Source of the DNA: Epiperipatus broadwayi | Taxonomy: Eukaryota; Onychophora; Udeonychophora; Euonychophora; Peripatidae | Length of the DNA: 64,000 nucleotides | Direction of reading: 5' to 3' | Assembly (NCBI GenBank): GCA_028023455.1 | Contig: JAQFVV010006710.1 | Coordinates: 62,001-126,000, forward strand | Shown: positions 1-12,343 of the stretch, one piece after another | Layout: each line of letters starts with the position of its first letter | Position numbering within the stretch: the stretch's first letter is position 1 | Notes under the pieces: model-generated | The model's input: only the letters and a program-made list of their open reading frames with translations | Told to the model about the DNA's origin: nothing | The model's database searches: none | Position numbers and translations under genes: made by a program

Positions 1-1920
1 CATTAATTTAAAATTGGGACATTTAGTAAAAATCCCACTCTATAATTATTTTTATACAAGCAAATACGATGCAAACAGATCTCTGCCAGCTTTTTCTGAG
101 AGATAGCGCTGAACTCTTTCAGCAAAAACTTTTTAATCATGTTACATTAATCAAGTTATTCTCTGATTATTAAATTATGCAATGAAAAACTATTTATTTG
201 CAAATCTGTTGCATTGCATTCTGGTATTTCTTGATTATTCAATTGTTATAGAATGAACAAAATAGGTCATTGGTTTAAAGGTGTTTATTTATATTAAGTT
301 AGTGGAAGATGTATTGCAAGTACTTTTGTTTTATCAGAGGATCCCTCATCTCTCTCCATCACATCTTAATTATTCAACATTTCAAAAACTCAGACTACTC
401 TTCCATTACATATGCATTTTACTAACAACGTTCACTCATCAGTTTGAATTTCTATATTGATGTGCAGTTGTGATGTGTAAAATTGAGAAGAAGGTGCACT
501 AATAAAAGTGAGAGGAGAATATAATTAGTTATCTAATAATTTCATTTTATTTTTAATTATCTAATAAACAGAAAATAACTACATGTATTTGTTAAATAAT
601 TTATTAAATGATATTCAAATTTTGACCTTATGTCATTGCAAGCAATATATATATATAATAAAAGTTTTGGACACATATAAAAAAAACTTAAGAAAGTCTA
701 TCTGCATCACACTTTCATTCTTAAATAATATTTTTAAAAATAAAACGCATTTTGAATGAGAATTAGAAGAACATATTCATGTGGCAGCAAGAATACAAAT
801 CACACTTTGTATATATTTTTTCTGGTTTTAAAATGACTGATACAGGTGTGCATTCTTAGAACCATTTTCCAATTTGAAAAGTAATTAAGGTACAGTACTC
901 GGCCTAAAAAGATTATAAAAAAAAAAAAAATAGTATTTAAATGCAGTATAAATTTACATATATATTAAAATATTAAATATTAGATATAACAAAATCTAAT
1001 GATAAATTAGAGCTATTTGCAACGAGATTTCCCGTATTAATTTTTAAAGACATAATCCTGATAAATGCATTTTTGACGATTCATTTATAATCGTGACACA
1101 GTAATTTATTGTTAAATTATGTGTACAGACTTTATACGTAATTAATATGAAAATTAAATATTTACTCATTTCAATACAGACGCTAAAGAAGTTATTCAAT
1201 GCACTTTTCGAATGTACAATAAACCGCACCTTTTTTTTTTTTTGACATTTTTCTAATTTATCGGTAAATATTCTTCTTTAATTTTAAAAATTAAAACTAT
1301 TACCAATAATATCTTCAAAAATTAAAGGCAGAGAACCCCGTTGTAAAAGGGTATAATTTATCATTAGATTTTATTATGCAAAAATGTCTGCACATCTTTA
1401 AGATTTACATTATGGATATATACAGAATGTCCCACAAATACAGTATCACCAGAATTAATATATATTTTAATTGATCACAATAAATGTAAAAGGGAGAGAA
1501 TGAATCCAACTTATTCCATTCATATAAATTCAAAGTCTAAGTTAAACTATTACAAAATTTAATGGATTTTATAGAAATCCAACACAAAGAAGATTTATCA
1601 CAATAGTTGGTAAGCTGGATTTTTTATATGATAAACCACACAATGAACTAAGCAGAAGCTGTTGTTTTGATGTTTAAATTTATTTTCCTATGATATTGTA
1701 ATTATGGAACATCCTCTTAATGTATATATACATATACACATGTATTAATGTTTAGGATAAATAAAAAGTATTGCAAATTATATGTAGAGCAAAAAATTCT
1801 CCTCTACGCATAATATAATATTGTTCAATAATACAGCAATAGGCTGGTTTTATGGGAAAAACCTTACTTTTAAAATACATCAGAAAGAACATGGCATTAT
1901 AAAGTAATATTATTTATTTA
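1..1920. other. AT-rich spacer, no gene seen
   Basis: Dominated by A/T runs and short poly-A or poly-T tracts. The few ORFs are short and of low complexity. I saw no protein motif, RNA fold or clear repeat. Confidence 0.6.
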
Positions 1921-2359
<439 letters not shown>

Positions 2360-3168
2360 AATGGCTGAAGCATGCATGTTGGGAAATCATTTGGATGCCA
2401 ACTTATGTAATGAGAAATATTTGCATGATTGGCTAATAGATGGTTTGTTTTTAGCTATGATAGAGATTATACCTACTTACAGACTATAAATATTACCAAC
2501 TGGCTTGTAAGCACTAATTTGTTTCACATAGCTCCAACATTCCTATGTATACACATGTTTATTGCAAATCTTATTTTAAAGTGATAATGAAAATCAATAC
2601 AACAAAATTTAATCTGGACAGGAAAAAAAAATTATAAAAAAAAAATCATAAGTAAATACTAGAAATGTCATTAATTTATGGATTTCTTAAATAAATAAAT
2701 AAAATAAAAATGCATAACTCCAGTCACATTCTATTGACATAAATTGTTTCACTTTGGAGTAAGTTTGCAGGCGATTGCTCCAAACAAAGTATTTAACATA
2801 TCTCTTACATGTAGCCAAAAATAATATTTTATAAAAAATGTTTAATTATTGCAACTTACCATTTTTTTAAAAGTTTCTGTTTTCATCATTTAATAATTCT
2901 TCCATATATTTAAGTGTTATTGTTTTATTTTTTCTTAAAATAGATAAACATTTAGAGGTTTTATTTCTACTACATAACAGCTTGTAATATAGTATTGACT
3001 ATTTGCACCGATTGCAAATATTGCTATCAGCAAATCCAGTGCAATAAACCTTTCTTACCCAAAATTTTAACTCTATCTTTATCCAAACAACTTTAATTTA
3101 ACAATTCTTGCAAATATATATTAAGTAAACAATATATTGTAATTGAACAGATATGACAACCATTTGAG

Positions 3169-3300
3169 TTCATGCCCCAACAATTGGCTGTACAATTTGT
3201 TATGGAACAGGCATAAATCAGAATCTTAATGTATATGATTCATGCCCAACAATTGCTGCACCATTTGTAACAGAATGGTCTATTATGTATGAGACCAAAT
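3169..3300. repeat. Two-copy ~69-bp tandem duplication
   Basis: The phrase TTCATGCCCCAACAATT at about 3170 recurs as TTCATGCCCAACAATT about 69 bp later. Both are followed by a related stretch (ACAATTTGTTA versus ACCATTTGTAA, then GGAACAGG versus CAGAATGG). The copies are diverged. Confidence 0.6.
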
Positions 3301-3685
3301 TCCTACCTATGCAAATGGACAATGTCTAGCCACAATAATAGGTTATTAATTGAAATGGAATAGAACAAATTGGCTATTTGTGCCACTTATTTTATTTGTA
3401 TATTGAGTTTATGGTATGAGTTTGAGTCCCTGGAGTTTGCCAGGTATAAATGTATTACATTTGATAATATTCTGAGTTCAACTCTGATACATATTATCAC
3501 TATATGGTTGCTCTTTAGGTCCTCAACATCGTGGGTTCTCCTCATATTCCTGTTACACCTTGGTATTCAAACTCTGCAGTTATATCCCATGATTGTAATA
3601 ATCCAGGGTGATGATTAATATAAGTTTGATATACATTAAAAATATTTACATCTGAGTTATTATGTGTGTGGTATAGCAGGGATAA

Positions 3686-3800
3686 TGAAAAGTTAGATAA
3701 ATGATATGGCATGGGCAGTGGAAAGATAGATAAATGATATGGCATGGCTAATAGAAAGTTGGATAAATTATATGGCATGGCTAATGGAAAGATAGGAAAA
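3686..3800. repeat. 33-bp minisatellite, about 3.5 copies
   Basis: The core ATATGGCATGG occurs at about 3704, 3737 and 3770, an exact 33-bp spacing. The linkers are related (GATAAAT before it, GAAAG after it). The ORF crossing it on the minus strand gives a matching peptide repeat (AMPYHLS/NF), which is a by-product of the repeat. Confidence 0.85.
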
Positions 3801-5257
3801 TTGAAGAAACATACACAAATTCTAATTAAATTAAATAAATCATTAACAATTTTATTCAATTATGGGTGATATACAATCTTTTATAATAGAATTTGATGTT
3901 TGGGTAGGTCAGATCATCCTTCATTTGATTCACAAAATATTATGATTATCCCCTAACCTTTGACCCCATGTAGAATGGCCATTCACTACCCACTCTAAAC
4001 ATTCACTTAGTTTAAGAACATAATTCATGATTAATTTGATAAGATCATTCTCTCGACCAATTCTTCTATTCCCTGGCTTTAATTTGTCTACTTTAATCTA
4101 TGGCAATATATCATGATTTACAAACTGTCATTTTTGGATATGAAGTCCCTCCTTGATGTTACTGGTGTTTATGATAGCAATTGCCATTCATACAAAAGGT
4201 TTATCCAATAATACAGAATAACAAACAATAATAATCAAGTTAATTTAACAGAAACAATAAAATTGTCCTCTACTAGTGTGAGCATTTAATATTTATAGAT
4301 TAAAATCTCAGTTCAACACTAGTCAATCATTCACTCCTTTAGTTGGTAGGTCTAGAAACCAGCATCCAGATTTTATTACAATTAAAAATTATAGTGATTA
4401 ACCTATATATTCCCCTTACATAATTATGACTGATGATTATAGGGCTGGATCATCAATTCTTTAAATAAAAAATAAAGAGTTATACAATAAAGAAAAATGG
4501 GTTCTACATGATACATATATAATTTGAATAGGTGAAATTGTTAGTCCATGTAGTTAGTTATTTTTTAGCATATGGATACATAGATGATAAAATGGATGGT
4601 TTCTTCTAGATTAGAAAATTCCTGGATCTTGGGAGTTGATAATTCATTTGATGTTGTCTGGTCATACTCTAGATAATTGGTTAATAACTTGCCAATGGAC
4701 AGGTAGTGTTCTTCTGTTTACCACTGCTTTCTCCATGATCCTTATGAATACTGTCTGCTTCTGGTGTTGGTGAGGACATTACTGATGTTTTTAGCTTATA
4801 AAGTTAAATTTTAATAGGCAATGTTTAATGAGTTTTCTACCCTCACATCCTTTTGTGTTGCTTAATATTCATTAGAATTAATATCAACTATAGATTAGAA
4901 GGTGTGTGATCTTTTTTTGGTTTCTTCAGCCAACTAATAATTCTTCTTATGAGTCTTGTGTCGATAAGTAATACAATTTTACATGAATTAATTTCCTTGG
5001 AATTATTAATGTAAGTTCTTTCCATGGAAATATATTACTCCTTTGACCTATATAAACTTTTCCTTTTATAATTATTTTCAATAGCTTTTGGAGATAATTT
5101 ATTCTTTTATAAGATAATCAAATTATAAATCAAACATTAGTTCATTTTTAAGCACTATTTTCATGTGTGTTGATAATTTAAAAAAAAATTATTATATTTT
5201 TTTGCCTCAATTAAAACAATTCAGTTTCTTTTCTCACATATCAGTCTGTATCTAGAG

Positions 5258-7131
5258 CAGTGGTCTTCAACCACTGGACCATGGACCGGCTCCGGGCCGC
5301 AAAAGTTTTCTGCCAAGCTGCGCTAGACTGGCAAGAAAGTTAGTAATAACAAAATAATAAGATTTTAAACTTTTAATTAATATAAACAGTTTTTATTTAT
5401 TTTTTCATCACATTTTTACCCTGTTAAAAAAAAAAAACAGAACAAAAATGAAATCTAATCAATCATACATAAATTAATTTGTTTTTCTATTTATCATAGA
5501 TGTTTATGGAGGGGTAGAATTAAATTTTTTTATTATTTTTCTAAAAAATTTCCAAATTAAAAAAAAGTTTTTTTATTATACAAACTCCAGTTGTCTTTTG
5601 ATAGCCAATCATGGCCACTTGTCGGTAGCATTGTTTATGTGTTAAAACAATAAAATGTAATGTAACCAGGCCATAATTTTAAAAATACGGTGACTTTTTT
5701 TGATCTCTTAAATTTTTTCTATTCTCTCTGTTAATAAAATATTTCATTTTTAGTGTTTTTTTTGGCTTCAACTTTTATTTTTGAAATCATTTTTTTTTTT
5801 TACCTTTTTTTAAAAATAAAAACCAAAAAATAACTTCTGCCTCTAACTTTTACAAAGTATTTCTCAATACATTCCCCCACCCCCAAATAAAGTAAAATCA
5901 AAACTTTTGACTTTTTCAAGTTTCAGTATTTTTTTTGTTTGTTTAAAAATATGGCCACTGTTTTTTGGCCTGTAAGGTGATATCTTTTTTGTCTTTATTT
6001 GTATACCGCTAATATACTAAACTTTTATTTTTAAAACCAATTTTTATTATCTTTTTTTAAAAATAAACCAAAAGTAATTTTTGTCTCAGTGAAGTCAAAG
6101 TATTTCTCACCCCCACCCACCCCCAAATTAAAATAAGATCTTTTTTGGCTTTGACTTTTATTTTTGAAATCAATTTTTATCACCTTTTTTTAAAAAAGAA
6201 AAACAGCCAAAAAATTTCTGTCTCTAACTTTTACAAAGTATTTCTCAATCCACTCCCCCCCCCCCCAATTAAAATAAGATCAAAACTTTTGACTTTTCAA
6301 GTTTCGTTTTCTTTTTTTGTTTAAAAATATGCCCACTTTTTTTTTAGCCTATAAGGCGATATTTTTTTTGGTTTTATTTGTATACTGCTAATATACTAAA
6401 ACTTTTATTTTTAAAACCAATTTCTGTTAATCTTTTTTAAAAATAAAAACAAACAAAAAATAACTTTGCAATTTTTTTTTGCCTTTATTTCTATTACGCG
6501 AAATCTATTTTACCACTTTTTAAAAAAACTTTTTCTATTAATTAAATTTTTTGATCCTTTCAACACACCAGCACACAAAAAAATTACAATAACATCAAAA
6601 CTTCAGACTTTTACATGTTTCATTTTATTTTTTCAGATTTAAAATACGGCAAATTTTTTTTTGACTGTATGGTGATTTTAATTACGCGATTTCTATTTTG
6701 CCCTTACTACTATCAAAAGGCAACCTCCATATATATATAACCATCTTGTATATTTAACATTAAATACAGATATTACATTTATCATAATCATTGCCATGTA
6801 ATTACACTAGCTATGATATTTCCCAACATTCAGGTGAATAACATTTTATTCTTGCATGTTTTAACAATGAAATAATAAACATAGAAATGCAAGCACATTA
6901 ATGAGAACGATTGTTATTGTACTGTTTTCTGTGTTCAGCATGTGAAGGTAAGCAAGACCATTACAATACACAATAACTAGTGTGCTGTTTTGGTCAGTTA
7001 TAACAATTATGCTTATCTAAGGCTAAGCAGGTTACATCTTTAAGAAAATTTATCTGTAAACTTCTGCCTGTCCATGAAATCTTATCCTTATTTTTGCCGG
7101 TCCACAGGTGTGAAAAGGTTGAAGACCATTG
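5258..7131. mobile_element. Non-autonomous hAT element, 1.87 kb, perfect 8-bp TSD
   Basis: The left end CAGTGGTCTTCAACC and right end GGTTGAAGACCATTG are inverted repeats of the hAT type. The 8 bp outside each end are identical: ATCTAGAG at 5250-5257 and at 7132-7139. GC-rich subterminal sequence follows the left end (CCGGCTCCGGGCCGC). I see no transposase ORF or motif, so the element would depend on a transposase in trans. The target duplication has TA at positions 4-5, as do the other hAT copies in this window, which matches the preference described for Buster-type hATs. The perfect target duplication suggests it is not very old, although the interior is degenerate. Confidence 0.93.
5690..6490. 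repeat. Degenerate internal repeats with C/T-rich tracts inside the hAT
   Basis: The module (TTTTATTTTTGAAATCA or AAACCAATTTTT, then a T-run, CAAAGTATTTCTCA, a C-tract, AATTAAAATAAGATC, and CTTTTGACTTTT) recurs in whole or part about four times at 150-240-bp spacing. C-rich tracts occur near 5875, 6113 and 6256. These repeats, not coding sequence, fill much of the element. Confidence 0.75.
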
Positions 7132-7139
7132 ATCTAGAG

Positions 7140-8484
7140 CATGTTTATCGAGAGCATCTTATATATCATGCATGTATTCCCATTGTTTAAGAGTTTTAAT
7201 TTCTAATCTCTTTAATAATTTTTTTTAAAAAAAAATTAATGTAATAATTTAAATTTAAATCCCAAGTTTCTTTAATACTGCTTATACTAAATTCAGCAAT
7301 TTGGTAAATTGAGTATCAATTACTTTTATTTTGTAGTTAGTAGATTTAACATAAAAAAATAAAAAACAAAAGGTGTCACAATCTACTTATAATATAATTA
7401 ATATTATAATTTGTTTTTACATAACAAAGAATGTTAAGAGATTAGTTATACTTTTAATTAAGTATGTTTTGTTTCAAACCCTCTTTGTTTTTAATAGATT
7501 GGGACCGTACTCTTACAATATAGATATCATCTTTGTTTACACCCTTTCCTGTAATTATTTTTGCTTCAGGGAGAAATTTTACTAATGAGACAAATATGAT
7601 AATAAATGTCTCCCTTTTCAATGTGCATCTTTAAAAAACATAGTTAGATAATCCAATTAACTCTATTTTTTATCTTTTCAAGGTCAATGATAAGTATATT
7701 CTAACCTCTCTTCCTCAGTATATAACTTTTATGATCCCAAAAGCATCTTTTGCAACTTTCTTTACAAAATCCAAATTGCTTTCAAATAGAAAACGTATAA
7801 TCTATTGAGAAATGTATATTCAAAACTATTACCCATAATTTAGTTATATACTTATAATAATATGACATTTCTTTCTTAAACATTTACTGAAATACTTCCA
7901 ACAGCAGTTTATCTTCATTTTATTCTAGAATCCTCTACTGTAAGTCTGGGAATTAAGATGTTATATTATATCATTTAGTGTCCTTTGATAGTTTAAGTTT
8001 ATAGAGATGGCTTTAGAGTAGACCGAAGATATCTGATTTTAATTGTATGAGAGATTGTTAATTCTTCTAAATTTTTATTGCATTAGATCATTTCTTTGCA
8101 GAATTCATAATTTTTAAAGAAAATACTTTTATCCACTTTCCTGAACTATAAATTATATTATAACTTTCATTCAAATCTCTCAAATTCTTTTCTCTTATTG
8201 CTTTTCATAATTTAACTTTATGAAATTTCAATTCTTTGTTTTTCATTTCAATTACAATTTTTATAACTTCTTAGCTGATTTGTGACACTTTAATATCTGG
8301 AATGGCTATATAATATCACCTCTAATATAATTATGAGAATTCATGTTGTAACATATATAACTAATATGTATATGAATGTCAACCTAATAGAATCAATTAA
8401 ACTATTGAGAAGATACTAAAAATAATAAAGACTGCTTATGCATGTTTGATATAAAAATAAATGATTGAAATTTTGAGTAGTATT
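7140..8484. other. AT-rich spacer, no gene seen
   Basis: The only ORF of note (70 codons at 7373) is hydrophobic, low complexity and without a recognisable domain. No repeats were found beyond A/T runs. Confidence 0.55.
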
Positions 8485-9350
8485 TTAATATCAAATTTTG
8501 TGTGAAAATAAAAAAAAAAGTATTTTTGATACATTACTGCTCTTGAAAGCAGCATATGGTGGTGAAAATGGTATAAAGATGGGAAGTGTGTTTAAATGGC
8601 ATAAATAATTTAAAGATGATGACAAGAAGTGAGGGATAATCTCAGAAATAGACAGTCAAAAACAACAATGCATGTTAATATTAACACAGTGCAAGAATGC
8701 AGTATATTAATAAAAATTAAAAAAATTTTTTTTTTAAAAAAAATAAAAAAAATTTCTATAATTTATACTTTTTAGAAAGGGAAATTTGGAAAAGTTTTTA
8801 ATTTTTTATTAAATATTTAATTTTTGTGATGAAATTTTGTGTTTCCAAAATGATCCAGTAAAAAACATTAAAGAATGAAGAAAAAAACTACTACTCTGAA
8901 TTCATCACACTCTAAAAAGGCACAAATGAATATTCATAATTTAAAAACATGCTGACATGTTTTTTAAATCATAAATTAATAATCTATCAAGAATTTTGGG
9001 AAGAGAACTAATAATTAGTCAGAAGTGCTATTTAGAGATTCTGAAAAAATTGTAAGGTTCTTTCCAAAGAAAAAAATTTAAATTGTGGCCTGATAGTAAA
9101 TCATTTATTATGACAATGCACCAAATCACAATGCATTCACAGCAAAAGATTTACCCAATTGCATCAACCTACCTATTTACTTGATTTATCTTTCTGTGAT
9201 ATTTAGCTATATTAGAAATTAAAAGCTGAGCTGAAGAAATGAAGATATTTTAAAATAACTGATATCTAATAAAACGTGAGATAAATATTCAACAATTTTC
9301 CAAAAAATGAATACCAGGTTTACACCCAGAAAAAGAAATTCCATCTAAGT
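8485..9350 (+). pseudogene. Mariner-like transposase fossil
   Basis: A decayed transposase of the Tc1/mariner superfamily, spread over all three plus frames with many stops. In order I recognise: an N-terminal HTH segment (IKFCVK near 8490, LLLLKAAYGGENG near 8540, VFKWHK near 8592, followed by FKDDD); a mid-region KNMLTCFLNHKLIIYQEF near 8945-8998, which corresponds to the mariner stretch before the second catalytic block; the catalytic DNAP.HNAF box near 9110-9140 (YDNAPNHNAF, whose D is the second acidic residue of the mariner D,D34D triad); and a C-terminal KLKAELKK-like stretch near 9220 with NNFPKNEYQ near 9290. The canonical PPYSPDLAPCD box is eroded (only LIYLSVIF is legible). Length (~0.87 kb) is close to a full ~345-residue mariner protein with small deletions. 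No terminal inverted repeats were identified. It is non-functional and old compared with the hAT to its left. Confidence 0.85.
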
Positions 9351-10564
9351 TAGTATATAGATACATAAGAGGAATATTTTGAAAACAATGACAGTCATTA
9401 GTATACAGTTCCATAGATATATTTTAAAATACATTATTTATAGATTCAACACATTTTTTGATTTTTATTCTAGTTTGCTAAATATACATTTATAAAAGTT
9501 CTAACCTAAAATTGATTACATGATCAGCCAAGTAAAAAAACAATATTATTCTGATACTATCACATGACTTTTTCAGTGTATTTATAACATGACTTATAGT
9601 TCTACTCCAAAAGCTGATCTGGAGATATAAATAAACTAGCATTACTATCTAGTGTTCACTAATTTCTTCAATTTACAGAAAATAGCTCTCGAGAAGGATG
9701 AATAGAACTACCCTTTGAAGATAATAAAAATATGTAAACATTACAGAAAATCATAATTTAAAAACAATTTTACAACATTTTAGGAATCATACATTTTTTT
9801 ATAGAAAAAATGAAAAATCTATTGAAAAAAATTAAAAATAAAAAAGTTAAATATTATTGAAAGGTTAGAAAACCATGAACAAAAAGTGAAGAGGTTATAA
9901 AGCAAAAAAAAAAGATGAAAGACAGTATTATAAAAAGTAAAGCAAATTGATACTAAACTACAATTAATATTGACTTTATTTGTATTTCATATATTGGCTT
10001 GTTATGGTCATTGCAAAATCTATTAACTTTTTGTTGTTTTCCTTCACTTTCTTTATTTAATTATCCACCTGTACTAGTTTATGGATGTTTGACTGATAAT
10101 GATGATAATAATGTTATATGTAATGTGATTTGTATTTTTATTTGTAAACATATTAATATCTTTAAACAGAAAATGATTTTAATAGAACATAATTATCAAT
10201 GGATAGGAATATATCAAATTTGAAAAATTAAAAAAGATAAAATTCAAATGTGACTAAAAAATAAATTTAACTTAAAAATAAAAAAATATGTTTATTGGGA
10301 AAATTAAAAAAAAAAAAAAAATTAAAGTTAAAAAATAAAAAAATTGTAGAAGTTATGTTAGAAATTAGAACATGTAAAAACAATTAATGAAACTATTTAA
10401 AAGATATGGTGCATTCTTTATATTATAGTAATCAAAACATTATACATTTACAAATTGTTTTTTCCATCATATTTATTAAATATAAAGATTAAATAAGATC
10501 AGAACTAAAACTATTAATTTTAATTTTTGTCTGAAGGTTTGTGATGATGGTATTTTCGATGTGA
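9351..10564. other. AT-rich spacer, no gene seen
   Basis: Long A-rich stretches occur between 9720 and 10330. The 74-codon ORF at 9999 is Cys/Ile/Phe rich with no domain. Nothing else can be supported. Confidence 0.55.
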
Positions 10565-10905
10565 TAATATGTCAGTCTATTTCAATCATCTACCATTAAA
10601 TGTTGAATATATAAAAAATTTAGAACTTTATTTAAACTTTTCAAATACAACTTCTTAATAATAACACACAAGTAGACAAACATAAGTTGGTAAATTTTAC
10701 CTTCAATCAGATTCATACTGAATTACTTAGTATTTGTCTGAGGCAAATACTAAGTAATTTACTAATCTGTGTTGTTTCTTTATGGTTTATTACTAACAGT
10801 TGTTTATATTTGAAAAGTTTAAATTAAGTTTAAAATCTTCTAATCATTCAATATTTATTGATAAATGATGGAAATGGTCCAACATATTTTCACATATTAA
10901 TTTTA
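10565..10905. repeat. Imperfect 340-bp palindrome with a perfect 16-bp apex stem
   Basis: AATTACTTAGTATTTG at 10721-10736 pairs perfectly with CAAATACTAAGTAATT at 10744-10759 across a 7-nt loop. Outside this apex the arms remain recognisably complementary for about 160 bp: TTTAAACTTTTCAAATA near 10632 matches the complement of 10805-10825, and ATATGT..ATTTCAATCAT near 10565-10590 matches the complement of about 10870-10900. This fits a foldback MITE. No target duplication was resolved. Confidence 0.8.
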
Positions 10906-11284
10906 ATATCTTATTGACTGATTCATTTGTTCTGTCTTTATTTTCTCATTTAAAATATAAGCTAGTGTATCTAGCATTTTCTCTACTTATTTTCATAACA
11001 TTCCATAAAGCTTAACAATTATTAATCCTTTTTAAAAATCAACTACTGAAAGTTTTTTTTTTTTTTAAAAAAAAAGACATTAAAATTATTATCCTGTTAT
11101 TTGTTAAAGAAGAAAAAATAAAAATCACAATTTATTTAGAACTGTTGGACTAGAACAGAAATATATGAAACATGATACTTATAAATTACAGGTATTTATT
11201 TACTTGAATAGCTTTTTCTTTAATTCTATTTTAATATATGTTTATATATTAATTTATATACTACACTGTTTATTATTTTTAAAA

Positions 11285-11428
11285 TGTATGTATCGATAGT
11301 TGTGGGAGTAGTGTACTCCCACCGCCAGAAGTGCTGTTTCTGCATAAATACACAGAAGTATCCACAGTAGGGGCCAAAAGGAGCAATGCTTGTTCTGGAC
11401 GCTAGGTGGCGTTGTTCACCATTCAACA
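11285..11428. other. GC-richer islet with a short palindrome and a CTCF-like motif
   Basis: About 140 bp stands out from its surroundings by base composition. It contains the palindrome GGGAGTAGTGTACTCCC (7-bp arms) near 11306 and ACGCTAGGTGGCG at 11399-11411, close to the conserved CTCF core CCRCNAGRKGGCG. The 67-codon minus ORF over it has no domain. It may be a remnant of a small element or a regulatory site. Confidence 0.35.
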
Positions 11429-11601
11429 TTTAAAGGAAAAATGTTAATCCTAGCACAAAACAATACATTTGGAATTATAAAAATGTAAGTCCTTATAATA
11501 ACTGTACCTAGTTTAATTATTTATATATTTATATGCATGCAATTATTTCTGTAAAAATAGCATTATTTAAGTGACTAATGTTTATTTAATATTTAAATAA
11601 A

Positions 11602-12343
11602 TATTATGGATATTCATACAGAAAAGATAGACTTTATAGTTAAAACGTTGATTTTATTAATGCTTAGTATGTCTTCTATATTTAAAGTATCATATTCATA
11701 ACAATCTAATTTTATTTTGTGTTCTCGGTTTATATGTATAATTGATAATTATTTAAATATTCAAAAATACTGACCATATTTCTTTGAAAGATGAATGCTT
11801 GTATTTTTTCTGTTTATTAAGAATTGGACTTTTGCTATTTCCCAAACCTCCTTAATCTTCCATTTTCTGTCCTCCTTCTCAATGCACACAAATCCAGCCT
11901 TGACAAATCAAATTTATGACCAGATTTCTGTTTGTTGTCTACAAATATTGAGGAATATTCATAATTCTTAAGTGCTGTATTGTATAAGTATTTATATTGG
12001 TCTAATCTAACCATAAATTTGATTTGTCAAAGGCTGGAATTGTATGCATTGAGAGGGAGGACCGAAAATAAAAGATTAAGGAGATCCAGGCAGTAGCAAA
12101 AGATCAATTCTCAATCAACAGAAAAGGTACAAGTATTTCCCTTTCAAAGAAATCAGCTATTTAAATACTCTTAAATATTTATGAATATTTAGACAATTAA
12201 CAATTGTACATAAAAGCTGAGAACAGTAAAGGAATTAGATTGGTATGAATATTATATTTTAATATCAAAAGCATGCTAAGAATTCATAAAATCAATGTTT
12301 AAACTATTTTGACTATCTTTCCTGTATGAATATCCATAACATT
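11602..12343. mobile_element. Foldback element, ~740 bp, arms of ~320 bp
   Basis: The left end reads TTATGGATATTCATACAG and the right end is its inverse, CTGTATGAATATCCATAA (ending near 12340). Complementarity continues inwards with moderate divergence: GAAAGATAG, ATTGATTTTAT, TTCTTTGAAAG, the block around CTCAATGCA, and finally TTGACAAATCAAATTTATG at 11900-11918, which pairs with CATAAATTTGATTTGTCAA at 12012-12030. The unpaired centre is about 90 bp. There is no coding capacity. The arms differ at many positions, so the copy is not recent. The family was not identified. Confidence 0.9.

Larger units (their letters stand above)
2360..5249. other. AT-rich spacer with two small tandem repeats
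   Basis: No coding motif was recognised. Two local repeats inside it (near 3.17-3.30 kb and 3.69-3.80 kb) are listed separately. ORFs around 3370-3860 overlap on both strands and show no known domain. Confidence 0.5.
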
